64,000 nt of DNA from Siminovitchia acidinfaciens (GCF_003605385.1 NZ_QYTV02000001.1:456249-520248), one strand, 5' to 3'; numbered from the stretch's first letter, positions 34,176 to 43,720 are shown. A program made the numbers and translations. Notes: generated by a model from the letters alone, not told the origin.

Positions 34176-35111
34176 ATATTTGAAGTATTGAAGCCGGGGT
34201 TGTTGGCGACAATCCAAGACTTGGGAAGGCACGGCTATCAAAAATACGGATTGGCGGTATCGGGACCCGCTGACGGGTATTCCCACCGAATGGCCAATAT
34301 TATAGTAGGAAACGATGAAAAGGCAGCACTGTTGGAAGTGACTCTCATGGGGCTGAAATTGCTCGTGAGAGAACCGGGAATCATTGCCATCACCGGCGGT
34401 GACCTCAGTCCGGATATAAACGGAAAAGAGGTGCCGATGTGGAAGTCTATCAAAGTAGAAGAGGGAGACGTAATCCAATTCAAGGGCGCACGCTCGGGAT
34501 GCAGGTCATATCTGGCGGTGGCCGGAGGCTTTGATGTTCCACAGGTATTGGGAAGCAGGGCAACTGATCTTGTTGGAAAAATAGGTGGAATGGAAGGAAG
34601 GGCTTTGAAAAAAGGGGATATTCTCCGGGTCTTTCCGAAATCAAGTGACCGCCTGAAGGGTAGACGCCTGCCTGATGACCTTATCCCCGAGTATACAAGT
34701 GATATCCAGATCCGGGTAATTCTCGGACCGCAGGATGAATCTTTTACAGAAGAGGGAATTCAAACGTTCCTTTCCTCCACTTACAAGGTTACACAACAAG
34801 TGGACAGAATGGGATGCAGGCTGGAAGGCCCTGTTATTGAACATGTGGATTCGGCTGATATCATTTCGGAAGGTATTTTTTACGGGGCCATCCAGGTGCC
34901 CAAAAATGGACAGCCCATTATTTTTCTTGTCGGAAGGCAGAGTATCGGCGGCTACACCAAAATCGGGGGAGTAATTGCCGTTGACCTTCCGAAGCTTGGG
35001 CAGGTAAAGCCGGGGGATACCATCACTTTCTCTGAGATTCCAATAGAGGAAGCACAGGAAGAGCTAAGAAAGCAGGAACATGACTTTCGGATTTTACAAG
35101 CGACTTGTTAA
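34176..35111 (+). CDS. pxpC: 5-oxoprolinase subunit C (KipA-like), apparent ATA start
   Basis: 311 aa if started at ATA 34176. AAAGGAGG lies exactly 8 bases before this codon, and the reading IFEVLKPGLLATIQDLGRHG matches the usual MxFEVLKPGL N terminus of KipA/PxpC. No ATG, GTG or TTG is in frame before TTG at 34188, which lies 20 bases from the RBS and would remove four conserved residues. Other signatures: GLAVSGPADGYSHRMAN, GDLSP, AGGFDVP, GRQSIGGYTKIG, all intact. Works in a complex with PxpB. Translation may be weak if the ATA is real. Confidence 0.85.
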   Translation: MFEVLKPGLLATIQDLGRHGYQKYGLAVSGPADGYSHRMANIIVGNDEKAALLEVTLMGLKLLVREPGIIAITGGDLSPDINGKEVPMWKSIKVEEGDVIQFKGARSGCRSYLAVAGGFDVPQVLGSRATDLVGKIGGMEGRALKKGDILRVFPKSSDRLKGRRLPDDLIPEYTSDIQIRVILGPQDESFTEEGIQTFLSSTYKVTQQVDRMGCRLEGPVIEHVDSADIISEGIFYGAIQVPKNGQPIIFLVGRQSIGGYTKIGGVIAVDLPKLGQVKPGDTITFSEIPIEEAQEELRKQEHDFRILQATC

Positions 35112-35131
35112 TAGGGAAGGGGAATTCTACT

Positions 35132-35896
35132 ATGAAAAAAACGATTGATTTGAATTGTGATATGGGTGAAAGCTTCGGCCAGTACAAGCTGGGAAATGAC
35201 GATGAAGTGATTCAATACATCTCTTCGGCCAATGTGGCCTGCGGCTTTCATGCGGGAGACCCGAATATTATGGATCATACCGTCAAAATCGCCAAAGAGC
35301 ATGGTGTGGGAGTCGGAGCCCACCCCAGCTTCCCGGATCTGTCTGGATTTGGGAGAAGGAACATGGACATTCCTAGAGATGAACTGATGAACCTGATTAT
35401 ATATCAAATCGGCGCTCTGGATATTTTTTGTCAAAAATACGGGGTAAAAATGACGCATGTAAAGCCACATGGAAACTTGAACAACATGGCTGATTCCGAC
35501 GAACAGCTGGCCATTAATATCGTTGATGCTATCCTATCTGTCAGACCCGATCTTCCGGTGTTTGTAAAGCCGCATTCTCAGCTTCACAAGGTGGCCGAGC
35601 GGAAGGGGCTTCCGTTTAAACTGGAAATATTCGCGGATCGTGCTTACCATAAGGACTTCTCGTTAGTATCCAGAAGAGAAGAAGGGGCCGTGATCTCCGA
35701 TCCGGAGTTCGTAGCGGAACGGATTATCCGGATGGTCACAGAAGGAAAGGTAAAAGCAATCACAGGGGAAGAGATAGAAGTGAATGGGGAAACAATCTGT
35801 GTCCACGGAGATACGCCGACAGCATTGGAAATGATTAAAATTATAAAAAGCAGATTGAAAGAGGCTGGAATAGAAGTGAAATCGCCGTTTGCTTAA
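35132..35896 (+). CDS. pxpA: 5-oxoprolinase subunit A (LamB/YcsF family)
   Basis: 254 aa. Start at ATG 35132 after GGGAAGGGG. LamB/YcsF motifs: DLNCDMGESFGQYKLGND, SSANVACGFHAGDP, GVGAHPSFPDLSGFGRR and THVKPHGNLNN. The catalytic subunit of the ATP-dependent 5-oxoprolinase; 5-oxoproline forms by spontaneous cyclisation of glutamine and glutamate and is a damage product. The order B-C-A differs from B. subtilis, where ycsF is first. Confidence 0.9.
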   Translation: MKKTIDLNCDMGESFGQYKLGNDDEVIQYISSANVACGFHAGDPNIMDHTVKIAKEHGVGVGAHPSFPDLSGFGRRNMDIPRDELMNLIIYQIGALDIFCQKYGVKMTHVKPHGNLNNMADSDEQLAINIVDAILSVRPDLPVFVKPHSQLHKVAERKGLPFKLEIFADRAYHKDFSLVSRREEGAVISDPEFVAERIIRMVTEGKVKAITGEEIEVNGETICVHGDTPTALEMIKIIKSRLKEAGIEVKSPFA

Positions 35897-35921
35897 GCAA
35901 TAAGAACCGAGGTGGTCATCA

Positions 35922-35997
35922 ATGGAAGCTCACGCAGAAATTTGGCCTTATTTCTGCTGGAATTGACCCAATGATTCCAACATTAATAGTTACATGA
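35922..35997 (+). pseudogene. Transporter gene remnant in the pxp operon
   Basis: An RBS (GAGGTGG) and ATG start a frame MEAHAE that stops quickly, while the neighbouring frame reads FGLISAGIDPMIPTLIVT to a stop. One base change would join them, giving the N terminus of a membrane protein. In B. subtilis the pxp operon holds the transporter gene ycsG; identity with that is only a guess. Confidence 0.35.
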
Positions 35998-36119
35998 ATT
36001 AGCAAGCTGACAAAGCTGTCGAAAAAAATGATAGCAGTTTTCGAAAAAATGGGAAGCTAGAAATGAAATGTTGGCTTTTTATGGTTCCATTAAAAATATG
36101 CGAACAAAGAGGAATGTAG

Positions 36120-36896
36120 ATGAATCAAAGTGTCATTAAAGCGCTGGAGCTTTTAAATTTTTTCACTGAAAATGAGGTTGACCTCACCCTGAGCGAGTTT
36201 GCGCAACGCTCAAAATTGCCAAAAGCGACTGCATTTCGGTTACTGTCGTCCCTGGAGTATATGGGTTTTGTTGTGAAATTAAGACATTCGGACCAGGACG
36301 TCCGCTACCGGCTTGGACTGAAGCTGATGGAACTGGGCAGCCTTGTGGCGGATCAGTTGGAATTGCGCAGGGTGGCCCAACCCTTGATGAAGCAACTTCA
36401 GTCGGAAATCAACGAGACCGTCCACCTTGTTATCCGGGAAGGAGATGAGGCGGTTTACATTGAGAAAGTGGAGAGCAATCATGCATTGCGGCTGTACACG
36501 AGAGTAGGGAGAAGGTCGCCGCTCTCGCTGGGTTCCGGTCCCCAACTCCTTCTTGCTTTCTTACCCGAGTCAGAGCAGCAAAGGATTATTTCGGGGATGA
36601 CATTCCAGAAATTTACCGAGAACACCATAACAAGCAGCAGCGATTTGCTTGAAAAAATCCAAAGGACGAAAAAACAGGGCTTCGCCTTAAGTTATGGTGA
36701 ACAGGATGAGGGGACAATCGGAATCTCTTACCCTGTTTTCGACCGGGATGCTCATGTGATTGCCGCGCTTAGCGTGAGTGGGCCTGATTCCCGCTTATCC
36801 GGCAAACACATGGCGTATGCCCAGCGCAGAACAGAAGAAATTGCCAATGAGATCTCCAAGAAGCTGGGGTATATCAAGGGAACATTCTCGGTATGA
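36120..36896 (+). CDS. IclR-family regulator, KipR-like
   Basis: 258 aa. Winged helix at 1-65 (SVIKALELLNFFTEN, LSEFAQRSKLPKATAFRLLS), effector domain 80-250 with VHLVIREGDEAVYIEKVES and GFALSYGEQDEGTIGISYPV. In B. subtilis the kip/pxp genes are controlled by KipR, an IclR protein encoded next to kipA, so this is the likely regulator of pxpBCA. TCGAAAAAAATG and TCGAAAAAATGG upstream (36019-36048) are possible binding sites. RBS AGAGG. Confidence 0.8.
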   Translation: MNQSVIKALELLNFFTENEVDLTLSEFAQRSKLPKATAFRLLSSLEYMGFVVKLRHSDQDVRYRLGLKLMELGSLVADQLELRRVAQPLMKQLQSEINETVHLVIREGDEAVYIEKVESNHALRLYTRVGRRSPLSLGSGPQLLLAFLPESEQQRIISGMTFQKFTENTITSSSDLLEKIQRTKKQGFALSYGEQDEGTIGISYPVFDRDAHVIAALSVSGPDSRLSGKHMAYAQRRTEEIANEISKKLGYIKGTFSV

Positions 36897-37003
36897 GGGT
36901 AACGGTAGTAAAAGTCGCTAATGAATGAAAGGGAGCATTTTCCATGTTAAAAGTATGGGGATGGAGGCAGGGCGGAATTGAAAAGAGGAGGAAAAAATAA
37001 TAA

Positions 37004-37029
37004 AAACCCGCAATCAGCTCTGCGGGTTT
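37004..37029. terminator. Terminator (AACCCGCA-type copy 2)
   Basis: AAACCCGCA / TGCGGGTTT stem; A-run on the plus strand and T-run in the stem for minus-strand transcripts from the gene at 37041. Near-identical to 31305-31328. Confidence 0.75.
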
Positions 37030-37040
37030 CCTGCATTTAA

Positions 37041-37496
37041 TCAGTTGACCTTAATACTTGGATTGAACGGGAAGAACATGCCGCTCGGGTTGTTTTTCCA
37101 AATCCAGACGTGCAGTGAATATTCCGGGATGGCGCCGGGAGGATCAAATTGCTGGCCGAAAAGTGTGTTTGGTGTTGTCGATATATACTCAACGCCCACC
37201 AGCTGCACACCACCGCCGTTTTTAGGAACATACAGCAAAACTTCAGGCTCCGATGCGGATACTTTTGAATCGATGAGGGAAGGGTTTACGTAATGTAATC
37301 CCATTACGCCCAGACCTGGAACGGCGACGAATTCATCTGTTGGTAAATATCCGTCTTGGAGGGCTTTTTCGACATTATGGTACTTGGCCGTTCCCTGACG
37401 GGCCTCCGCCAAGTCCGCCTGGCCTTGTGCCCCGGCAGCCGCAGCCATGCCAAACAGCAGGGCAACCCCTATGATGAAGCCTGTTAATTTCTTCAC
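37041..37496 (-). CDS. Secreted protein of unknown function
   Basis: 151 aa with signal peptide (about 1-23, AGA-Q). Mature part: helix (LAEARQGTAKYHNVEKALQD), then beta-rich segment with MGLHYVNP, LLYVPKNGGGVQLVGVEY and HVWIWKNNPSGMFFPFNP. The family occurs in soil bacteria as extracellular proteins; function not known. A 3'-end copy survives at 12930-13015. RBS AAGGAGGAG. Confidence 0.75.
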   Translation of the reverse strand: MKKLTGFIIGVALLFGMAAAAGAQGQADLAEARQGTAKYHNVEKALQDGYLPTDEFVAVPGLGVMGLHYVNPSLIDSKVSASEPEVLLYVPKNGGGVQLVGVEYISTTPNTLFGQQFDPPGAIPEYSLHVWIWKNNPSGMFFPFNPSIKVN

Positions 37497-37777
37497 TAAT
37501 TTCTCCTCCTTAGAGAATTTTCTTATGACACTTCAGTGTCAGCCAGTTCAGAAATGGAGTGGGAGGAATAGGGGATCACCTCCAGATAAGTGGATCTTAA
37601 TAGACTGCATCCAACTTGAAGCAGTAACTTTTTACATAAAAGGTTATTTCTTAAGTATTGAGCGTATCGGCAAACTACGCAGGCATTAATGTTATTTGCA
37701 TTCTCGATTCAGGATCAAAACTCAATTCAGCTTCTGATATTTCCTCCCCGAACTGCCTAGAGTCATTATACAGACAG

Positions 37778-38486
37778 TTATTTGATTTTTCTGTAATCTG
37801 AATCACACAAAGCTGCCTGGACCTCAATGATTTTTCTTTGGGGATTGCGGATAAACCCGTCTTTCTTTAATTTGTGAATATTAATAGAAGCAGCTTCCCG
37901 CGTAATGCCCAGCATATTCGCAATTTCCTGGTGAGACAATGGAAAAGGAATTTTGACATAGGCGGGTCCTTTGCATCCGTATGTATCGGCCATGCTTACC
38001 AGTAAATGTTTAATTTGCTCCCTGACATTTGCGGTAGCCATCATTTTGAGAAGTTGTTGCTTTTCATGTAGCCGGGCTGACAGAATTTCCATCGTTTTCA
38101 AGGTGATTTGCGGATAGGCCAGTTGGAGTTGCTCATAGTTATCTTCGGAGATGGAGCATAGCATTGTGTCGGTGATTGTGGCTATATAAATTCCCTCGGT
38201 TCCAAAAGATAATGGACGCATATACCCGAATATGCTATATGGCCCCAGAATACTGATGGTAAAGACCTTCCCGTTTTCAGTAATATCGTAGATTCTGACC
38301 GCGCCATCTTTTATAAAATATAGTTTTTCTTCTGAGCTTTCGGGGGTTTGAACAATGGTATTTTTTTTGATTTGTTGATAGTCGATGAGAGGAAAAACTT
38401 GTTGAATTTCTTCTTCTGTTAGAAAATCAAAAAAAAGCGATTTTCGATAGAAACCACATCTGATCTAAAGACTGGACGAGTTTCAT
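37778..38486 (-). pseudogene. Crp/Fnr-family regulator with homopolymer frameshift
   Basis: ATG at 38486 has GGGGAGGAG before it and reads MKLVQSLDQMWFLSKIAFF, then runs into a tract of eight T (38428-38435 on the complement) and stops; with seven T it would read IAFFDFLTEEEIQQVFPLID, which continues through the cyclic-nucleotide-binding domain (KLYFIKDGAVRIYD, GPYSIFGYM) to a Crp helix-turn-helix (SHQEIANMLGITREAASINI). Corrected length about 235 aa, normal for the family. Either an inactive allele, a phase-variable switch or a sequencing error in the tract. Confidence 0.75.
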
Positions 38487-38668
38487 GAACAAGCTCCTCC
38501 CCACACGCCTTTTTATACTTTATGATTACAAAAATAGCTAGAACACTAATTTATAGATACAATTACCTATTAAATTCTCACTTTCTGCTGGATTTCCTGC
38601 CTGAATAACCAGTTTTCTCGAAAAAAGGATTACCGGGTGATTGAGGGGTAAAAAGAAGGAGCCTTGAC
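38487..38668. other. Short intergenic region
   Basis: About 180 bases with no gene. It separates the frameshifted Crp gene (minus) from a small plus-strand frame. Confidence 0.3.
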
Positions 38669-38791
38669 ATGAAAGAGTTATCGCTCGAATCTAAGGAGTT
38701 TCAGAGAATTCTACATAACCTTTATCTTAAAAATCTTTCTTTGAGCCTAACGCTTCACAGAAAGGTGATTGACCAAGGAAGTGTTAGATGA
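38669..38791 (+). CDS. Possible small protein (40 aa)
   Basis: AGAAGGAG 8 bases before ATG at 38669, and a terminator 11 bases after the stop, make a complete small transcription unit. The product (MKELSLESKEFQRILHNLYL...) is helical and amphipathic with no membrane segment. It could be the N-terminal rest of a larger gene. Confidence 0.4.
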   Translation: MKELSLESKEFQRILHNLYLKNLSLSLTLHRKVIDQGSVR

Positions 38792-38802
38792 GAGGAAAAA
38801 AT

Positions 38803-38848
38803 AAAGCACCCAAGCCCTGAAAAATGGTTGCGGGAAAAGGGTGCTTTT
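38803..38848 (+). terminator. Terminator after the small gene
   Basis: AAAGCACCC / GGGTGCTTT stem with a long loop that has an inner CCC/GGG pair, then TTTTAT. Confidence 0.6.
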
Positions 38849-38972
38849 ATAGGTTGCTTCAACCGCGCAAATGGCAACGGAGATAGAGACTGTGACTGTC
38901 CTACGTTTTTAGTTACGCTTGCTAACAATACTAAGTGAGAATTTAAAGCTACATTTCACAGGTTTTAGATAA

Positions 38973-39019
38973 AGCAACATCCGGAACGAGAAAAACAGCT
39001 AATCGTTCCGGATGTTGCT
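38973..39019 (-). terminator. Terminator of the glycerophosphodiesterase gene
   Basis: Perfect 17-bp stem AGCAACATCCGGAACGA (38973-38989) with complement at 39003-39019, ending 14 bases before the gene's stop on the minus strand. Confidence 0.75.
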
Positions 39020-39032
39020 ATAGTCTTAAGTT

Positions 39033-41354
39033 TTATTCCTTCACATGAACTTCGATTGGCTCACCAACAACATTCCACTCCTGCCCCAACATGGAAAATG
39101 TATGCTTCACAAAGACTTGGGCAGTGCCAGGTGAGACAGCTTCGATTGTGTTTCCACTGACTTTGACCACATTGGTTTTTTCAGCAACGAATAACTCAGA
39201 TTCGATGTTCTCTTTTTTGGCAGTACGGTAGTCTATGAAAGCTTTTGCCTGTACGGCAGAAGTTTTACCTGGTTTTAGGTTGATTTTTTTGATTGGCGTT
39301 TCCAGGCTGATTGGCGAGTCCGTCAGCCATTGCATGTAGTCTGTGATTGGCCCGATCAGTCCTTGTGCCAGTTTGTCACGGAAGGGTTCCTCGTTGCGGA
39401 ATGTCCAATGCATTGTGAGCATTCCGCGCTGTCTCATGTATTGGATGAACTCTTTATAGGCGCTTCCGTAGCTTGCATTCAGTGTTACGTTGTAAGTTGT
39501 TCCATAGTCCATCATTTTTTGTGCGTTTTTGATCTTTGTGCTTGGTGTTCCTGGAACTGTCGCGGAATAGAGGTATCCGACTGGAATTTCGGGATTTAAT
39601 TCGAAAGATTTTACCATGCTGCCAAGATTAAAGCTTTGAAGGACCACTTGGTCAACCATGCCTTCCTCTTCGATTTCCCCCATCACTTGTTCTTCAATGT
39701 CCACATCTTTTAATTCAACGAGAAGAATGACATCCTTTCCTTTGAATTCTTGTAAAAACTCCCGGAAGGTTGGAACCTTTTCACCAGCAAATTCCTCGCT
39801 GAACTTAATTCCGGCATCAAGCTGGCGGATTTCTTCCAAGGTAAGATCACGGACAGCCCCTGTACCGTTGGTTGTCCGGTTTACAGTGGTATCATGCATG
39901 ATGACAATGTGTCCATCTTTTGTAATCTGCAAGTCTGTTTCTATTTGATCCGCACCCAGATCGTAAGCAAGTCGGTAACCAGCCATTGTATTTTCCGGAG
40001 CCATTGACGGAACTCCCCTATGTGCTGCAACAATTGGCCGTTGAACGATTGTATTTTTCGGGTATTTGTCCAGTGCCTCAACAGTGGCAGCCGGGTTGCT
40101 TGTGATGATTCCGTCCACACCCGTATGGATAAGCTCATGAGAATCATTCTCTGTTTCGGCTCCCAATCCCCACACCGCGACCATTCTTGTGTGCAGGTAG
40201 TGCACAGTTTCCAGCGTGAGTAATTTTTGCGGGATTACCGCAACTTTGGCATTACTTGAATGGACAGTCCTGACAAGTTGATTAAGGTCATGTTTGTTAA
40301 AGGAATTTTTAGTGTATACGATGCCGCCACGGGCTGTTGGCATCATGGTTGTAATTGCTTTTACTATGGTCGGGTTGGAAGAGACGATATGTACGTCTGT
40401 TGTCTGCGTTTCATTTAGAATATCAACAACTTCCTCTTCAAGTCCTTTCTGCTCAATTTGCAGGATTGGAATATGTTTATTTTGAACGGCAGTTAGTGTT
40501 TCCGAAAGCGGCAGACCGTTTGTCATTAACTTTCCTGCGCCATTCCGTTCAACTTCCAGAAGAACGGATGCTGTATTTGAATTCGATGCTTCTGAAAGAG
40601 AGCTGCCGATCAGTGTAGGTGCATTAATGATGTTTGTTTCAGTCTCTCCCGGGAGGAAAGCGCCTGAATTATCAATTGGCGGCAAGTCCTGGTCGAATGT
40701 CGATACTTTCACATTGTCGAAAAGGACAGTGGATCCGTTTGCCTGAAATCCGATGTCGCCATTGGACCAATTTGCTGCTTGGTCGGTATTGATGACAAGT
40801 TTGTTATTAATAAAGTGCTGTACGCGGTTTTTGCTTGCAATGATTTTGAGCCGGTACGGCTTATTGTACTCAAAATTTTCCGTGGAAAAGGTTGCTTCAG
40901 GGACAACCCATCTGTTTTGGGCGTTTCGTTCAGCAAATTCAACACCATTTAATGCGGTGGTTCCTCTTCGAATGGCAAATTGATAATACGGGTAGTTTTC
41001 AGATTGCACTCTATACATTAAAGATGCCCAGCGAGTGTCTTCGACAGCGGAGACAAATGTCATATCTGCTTCAAAAACGATGTTTCCATTTTTATCAGGG
41101 AGGGGTACTGCTACTCTAGCTGGCGATGAAGAAGAAGGTGAGGTTAATTTTAACTTTCCATTCTCAACCTTGGCTTGTCCTTCAATTGCTTTCCAGCCAT
41201 TTGGCAAGTCGCCATCAACCTGATCAAAATTCTCTTCAAGCAGCACCGGTTGTTCTGCATGGACCGTATTGCTTGGGGTAGGGGGAAAGCTAGCAATTGT
41301 GATAAGCATAATCATTGCACCGATGGCTAGCTTCTTGAGTTTCTGATTTCCCAT
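39033..41354 (-). CDS. Secreted multidomain glycerophosphodiester phosphodiesterase
   Basis: 773 aa from ATG at 41354 (AAAAAAGGAGGAATTTGG before it; the longer frame to 41396 lacks an RBS). Signal peptide (1-34). Residues about 38-220 are a concanavalin-like (LamG/DUF1080-type) sugar-binding domain, 235-430 a degenerate TIM-barrel-like part, about 445-680 the GDPD catalytic domain with AAHRGVPSMAPENT, DQIETDLQITKDGHIVIMHD and LVELKD. A short Ig-like segment ends the protein. It releases glycerol-3-phosphate from phospholipid or teichoic-acid diesters outside the cell; the ugp importer at 52849 could take up the product. Confidence 0.85.
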   Translation of the reverse strand: MGNQKLKKLAIGAMIMLITIASFPPTPSNTVHAEQPVLLEENFDQVDGDLPNGWKAIEGQAKVENGKLKLTSPSSSSPARVAVPLPDKNGNIVFEADMTFVSAVEDTRWASLMYRVQSENYPYYQFAIRRGTTALNGVEFAERNAQNRWVVPEATFSTENFEYNKPYRLKIIASKNRVQHFINNKLVINTDQAANWSNGDIGFQANGSTVLFDNVKVSTFDQDLPPIDNSGAFLPGETETNIINAPTLIGSSLSEASNSNTASVLLEVERNGAGKLMTNGLPLSETLTAVQNKHIPILQIEQKGLEEEVVDILNETQTTDVHIVSSNPTIVKAITTMMPTARGGIVYTKNSFNKHDLNQLVRTVHSSNAKVAVIPQKLLTLETVHYLHTRMVAVWGLGAETENDSHELIHTGVDGIITSNPAATVEALDKYPKNTIVQRPIVAAHRGVPSMAPENTMAGYRLAYDLGADQIETDLQITKDGHIVIMHDTTVNRTTNGTGAVRDLTLEEIRQLDAGIKFSEEFAGEKVPTFREFLQEFKGKDVILLVELKDVDIEEQVMGEIEEEGMVDQVVLQSFNLGSMVKSFELNPEIPVGYLYSATVPGTPSTKIKNAQKMMDYGTTYNVTLNASYGSAYKEFIQYMRQRGMLTMHWTFRNEEPFRDKLAQGLIGPITDYMQWLTDSPISLETPIKKINLKPGKTSAVQAKAFIDYRTAKKENIESELFVAEKTNVVKVSGNTIEAVSPGTAQVFVKHTFSMLGQEWNVVGEPIEVHVKE

Positions 41355-41831
41355 TCCAAATTCCTCCTTTTTTGATATAAAAATCCTAAACAGCAACCGA
41401 TTAGAAGTATAAATGATTAATAATTTTCCGGATAGACTAAAATGGAAATATTTACAATAATTTTACATCTACTTTACAAAGGTAGTTCCTTTATGCTGGT
41501 GTGTGAGTCGCTTGGACTAAATATCTTATAGGGCTTAACGGATGGGTTGGAATTAATAGTGATCGCTACATTATTAAAACCCTTTTACGGTATTCGTAAG
41601 GTTTGGCAGTTAATTTGGAAAAAAAATGTCGTTGAGGGTTAGGAGATTTTTTAAAAGAAGACGAGGATGTAGAGGAAAAGTTGTTACATCTTATTGCGGC
41701 TAACTTGACGAATTCCTTCCAATTAATAACCTATTGGGTTTTATATCCTATTAGGAATTGGAGGAAGTCCAAGCTTCGTTTTTTATGCGCGTGCTGTTGA
41801 GCTGGTGCGTACAGATTTTAGATTAAGAAAT
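41355..41831. other. Intergenic region with possible remnants
   Basis: No intact gene. The plus-strand frame near 41654-41720 reads LKEDEDVEEKLLHLIAANLT and looks protein-like without a start, so part of this stretch may be a decayed gene. Confidence 0.3.
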
Positions 41832-41861
41832 AGCCAGTGGAAGACTTTATTTCCACTGGCT
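41832..41861. terminator. Terminator-like hairpin
   Basis: AGCCAGTGGAA / TTCCACTGGCT perfect 11-bp stem, 8-nt loop. It lies 50 bases after the stop of the decayed alanine dehydrogenase on the minus strand. Confidence 0.6.
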
Positions 41862-41912
41862 ATATTGATTTTGATTATGAGTCAACTTACTTTAAATTTG
41901 GTGATAAAAATT

Positions 41913-42852
41913 TTAAATCCCCAACGCTTCCTCCGGCGTCACATACGGCCGGTTCTGCTTTCTGCCTGTTTCTTCTAAAGTCAATTTCCCTTCGTAGGTT
42001 GTAAGGCCTCTTCTTAAATATTTGTTATCCACCAACGCTTCCTCGACCCCTTTGTTTGCCATTTGCAGCAGGTAAGGGAGCGTCACGTTGCATAATGTGG
42101 TTGTCGCCGTCCACTTCATACACTGGATCGTCGTGAGTTGTGGATCTCGTCGTTTCAATGGCTCCGGCTTCGTCACAGGCGAAGTCGACGATTAGGGAGC
42201 CTTTTTTCATTAACCCAAGCATATCCCTTGAAACCAGGTGGTCTGTCCGCCATTTCGGCCACAGGATGCAGTTGATAAGTACGTCGGTTCTTTTCAGGCA
42301 CATTTCCAGGTTGCTCTGGTTGGAGTAGAGGAATTCGACGTTTGGCGGCAATTGTTTTCTTGCCTTTTCTAGTTTGTCGCCATCGATGTCCAGAATGGTC
42401 ACTTTGTTTCCGAAGGCGGCGGCCAGTTCGGCAGCGCCCAAACCGGAATTTCCCGCACCGATGATGGTGATCTCAGGTGTCCTTACGCCGTCCACCCGGG
42501 ATAGGAGCACACCGTTTCCGCCATGGATTTTTTGGAAGAAGTTGAGTGCAGAGATGAATCCGCCTTTTCCTGCCAGGATGCTCATCGGTTTCAATAGCGG
42601 GAATTCTCCGTTAACATCGTCAACGTCTTCGTAAGCGATGCCTGTGATATTTTTCTCAAGCAACACGTCGGTCTGTTCCTTGTAGGCGTTGGAATGGATA
42701 TAGGTGAACACGACCTGGTTCTCTTTTAGCAATGAGTATTCTTCCGGTAAGATTTCTTTGACTTTGTAGATCAAGTCCGCTTTTTCAAATACTTCTGCTG
42801 CTGTATCTACGAGCTGAGCTCCTTGTTCCGCATATTCTTGATATCTGTCACC
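41913..42852 (-). pseudogene. ald: Alanine dehydrogenase, truncated and frameshifted
   Basis: Frame from 42852 reads GDRYQEYAEQGAQLVDTAAE, ADLIYKVKE, GFISALNFFQ, the Rossmann motif GAGNSGLGAAE, then VDFACDEAGAIETTRSTTHD and DPVYEVDG; the expected C terminus (VTLPYLLQMANKGVEEALVD, then GLTTYEGKLTLEETG) continues in another frame from about 42110. About 40 N-terminal residues are missing, including the pyruvate-binding Arg region. The intact enzyme would interconvert L-alanine and pyruvate with NAD. Confidence 0.75.
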
Positions 42853-43212
42853 TTGTCAAAAAATTTTACGCATGTTACCGAAGTTGGACCGTAAAAATCA
42901 CGGTTCGGATTAAAGAGCGGCTAAGGCGATTATGATGTTTCGGATAGGGATAGACCTATATGTAGGCGGATTAAAATTGGAGATCCGATCATTCCGCGTA
43001 GGGTTATAATATACATGTCGAAAAAAACCGTCGTAAAATATTTTTTGAAATATCCGTCAAAAAAGTTTGCTATCTTAGGATATATCTGTTATTCTTAGGA
43101 AGAGTTATTTTTGCTCTCTTTCAGATTGAAGAGGTTTTGTTTTTCGTCTAAGGTATTTGAGCAAGGATAGTAACACAATGTGTGGATATCCGCACCAGGA
43201 GGCAATGTAATA

Positions 43213-43413
43213 ATGGAACAAGGTACAGTTAAGTGGTTTAATGCAGACAAAGGTTTTGGATTCATCGAGCGTGAAGGTGGAGACGACGTATTCGTGCATT
43301 TCTCAGCGATCCAAGGTGAAGGTTTCAAATCTTTAGACGAAGGTCAAAGCGTAACTTTTGATGTTGAACAAGGACAACGTGGCCCACAAGCTACAAACGT
43401 TCAAAAAGCTTAA
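43213..43413 (+). CDS. Cold-shock protein CspB-like
   Basis: 66 aa OB-fold single-stranded nucleic-acid binder. RNP1 KGFGFI (13-18) and RNP2 VFVHF (26-30) intact. ATG at 43213 follows AGGAGG (43197-43202) at 10 bases. The leader from about 43085 is long and shared with the broken paralogue at 21670 (TTATTTTTGCTCTCTTTC in both), consistent with a regulated 5' untranslated region as in other csp genes. Acts as an RNA chaperone at low temperature or on entry to stationary phase. This is the only working copy in the window. Confidence 0.95.
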   Translation: MEQGTVKWFNADKGFGFIEREGGDDVFVHFSAIQGEGFKSLDEGQSVTFDVEQGQRGPQATNVQKA

Positions 43414-43426
43414 TAACAACCAGTAA

Positions 43427-43456
43427 CAGGCCCTGCTTATAGGGCCTGTTTTTTTT
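43427..43456 (+). terminator. Terminator of the cold-shock gene
   Basis: CAGGCCCT / AGGGCCTG stem (43427-43434, 43441-43448), 6-nt loop, eight T. Confidence 0.9.
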
Positions 43457-43512
43457 ATGCGCACCGGACAGACCAAGTACCCTGTGCGCTTCTTAAATCA
43501 GTTCTGGTTTGC

Positions 43513-43698
43513 TTAAAGCACCTGTAAAAGCGTCTTTTCTGATCCGAAGAGGATGGGTTCGAATAAATTTTCCGGCAATGCAGCGCAGTTTTGTGCAACA
43601 AATCGCTTGATCTTTCTTTCATTCAATATTTCCATCATAATATGGATGGCGCTTGCTGTCCAAGTGAAGCGAGGGACATCCCGGTGAGGAATGTCCTT
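43513..43698 (-). pseudogene. C-terminal gene remnant
   Basis: A 61-codon frame reads DIPHRDVPRFTWTASAIHIM and NERKIKRFVAQNCAALPENL to a normal stop. No start with an RBS at its upstream end; the only ATGs are internal. The composition is protein-like. Family not recognised. Confidence 0.35.
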
Positions 43699-43720
43699 TT
43701 ATTGTAGGCAGAGGAAGGAA

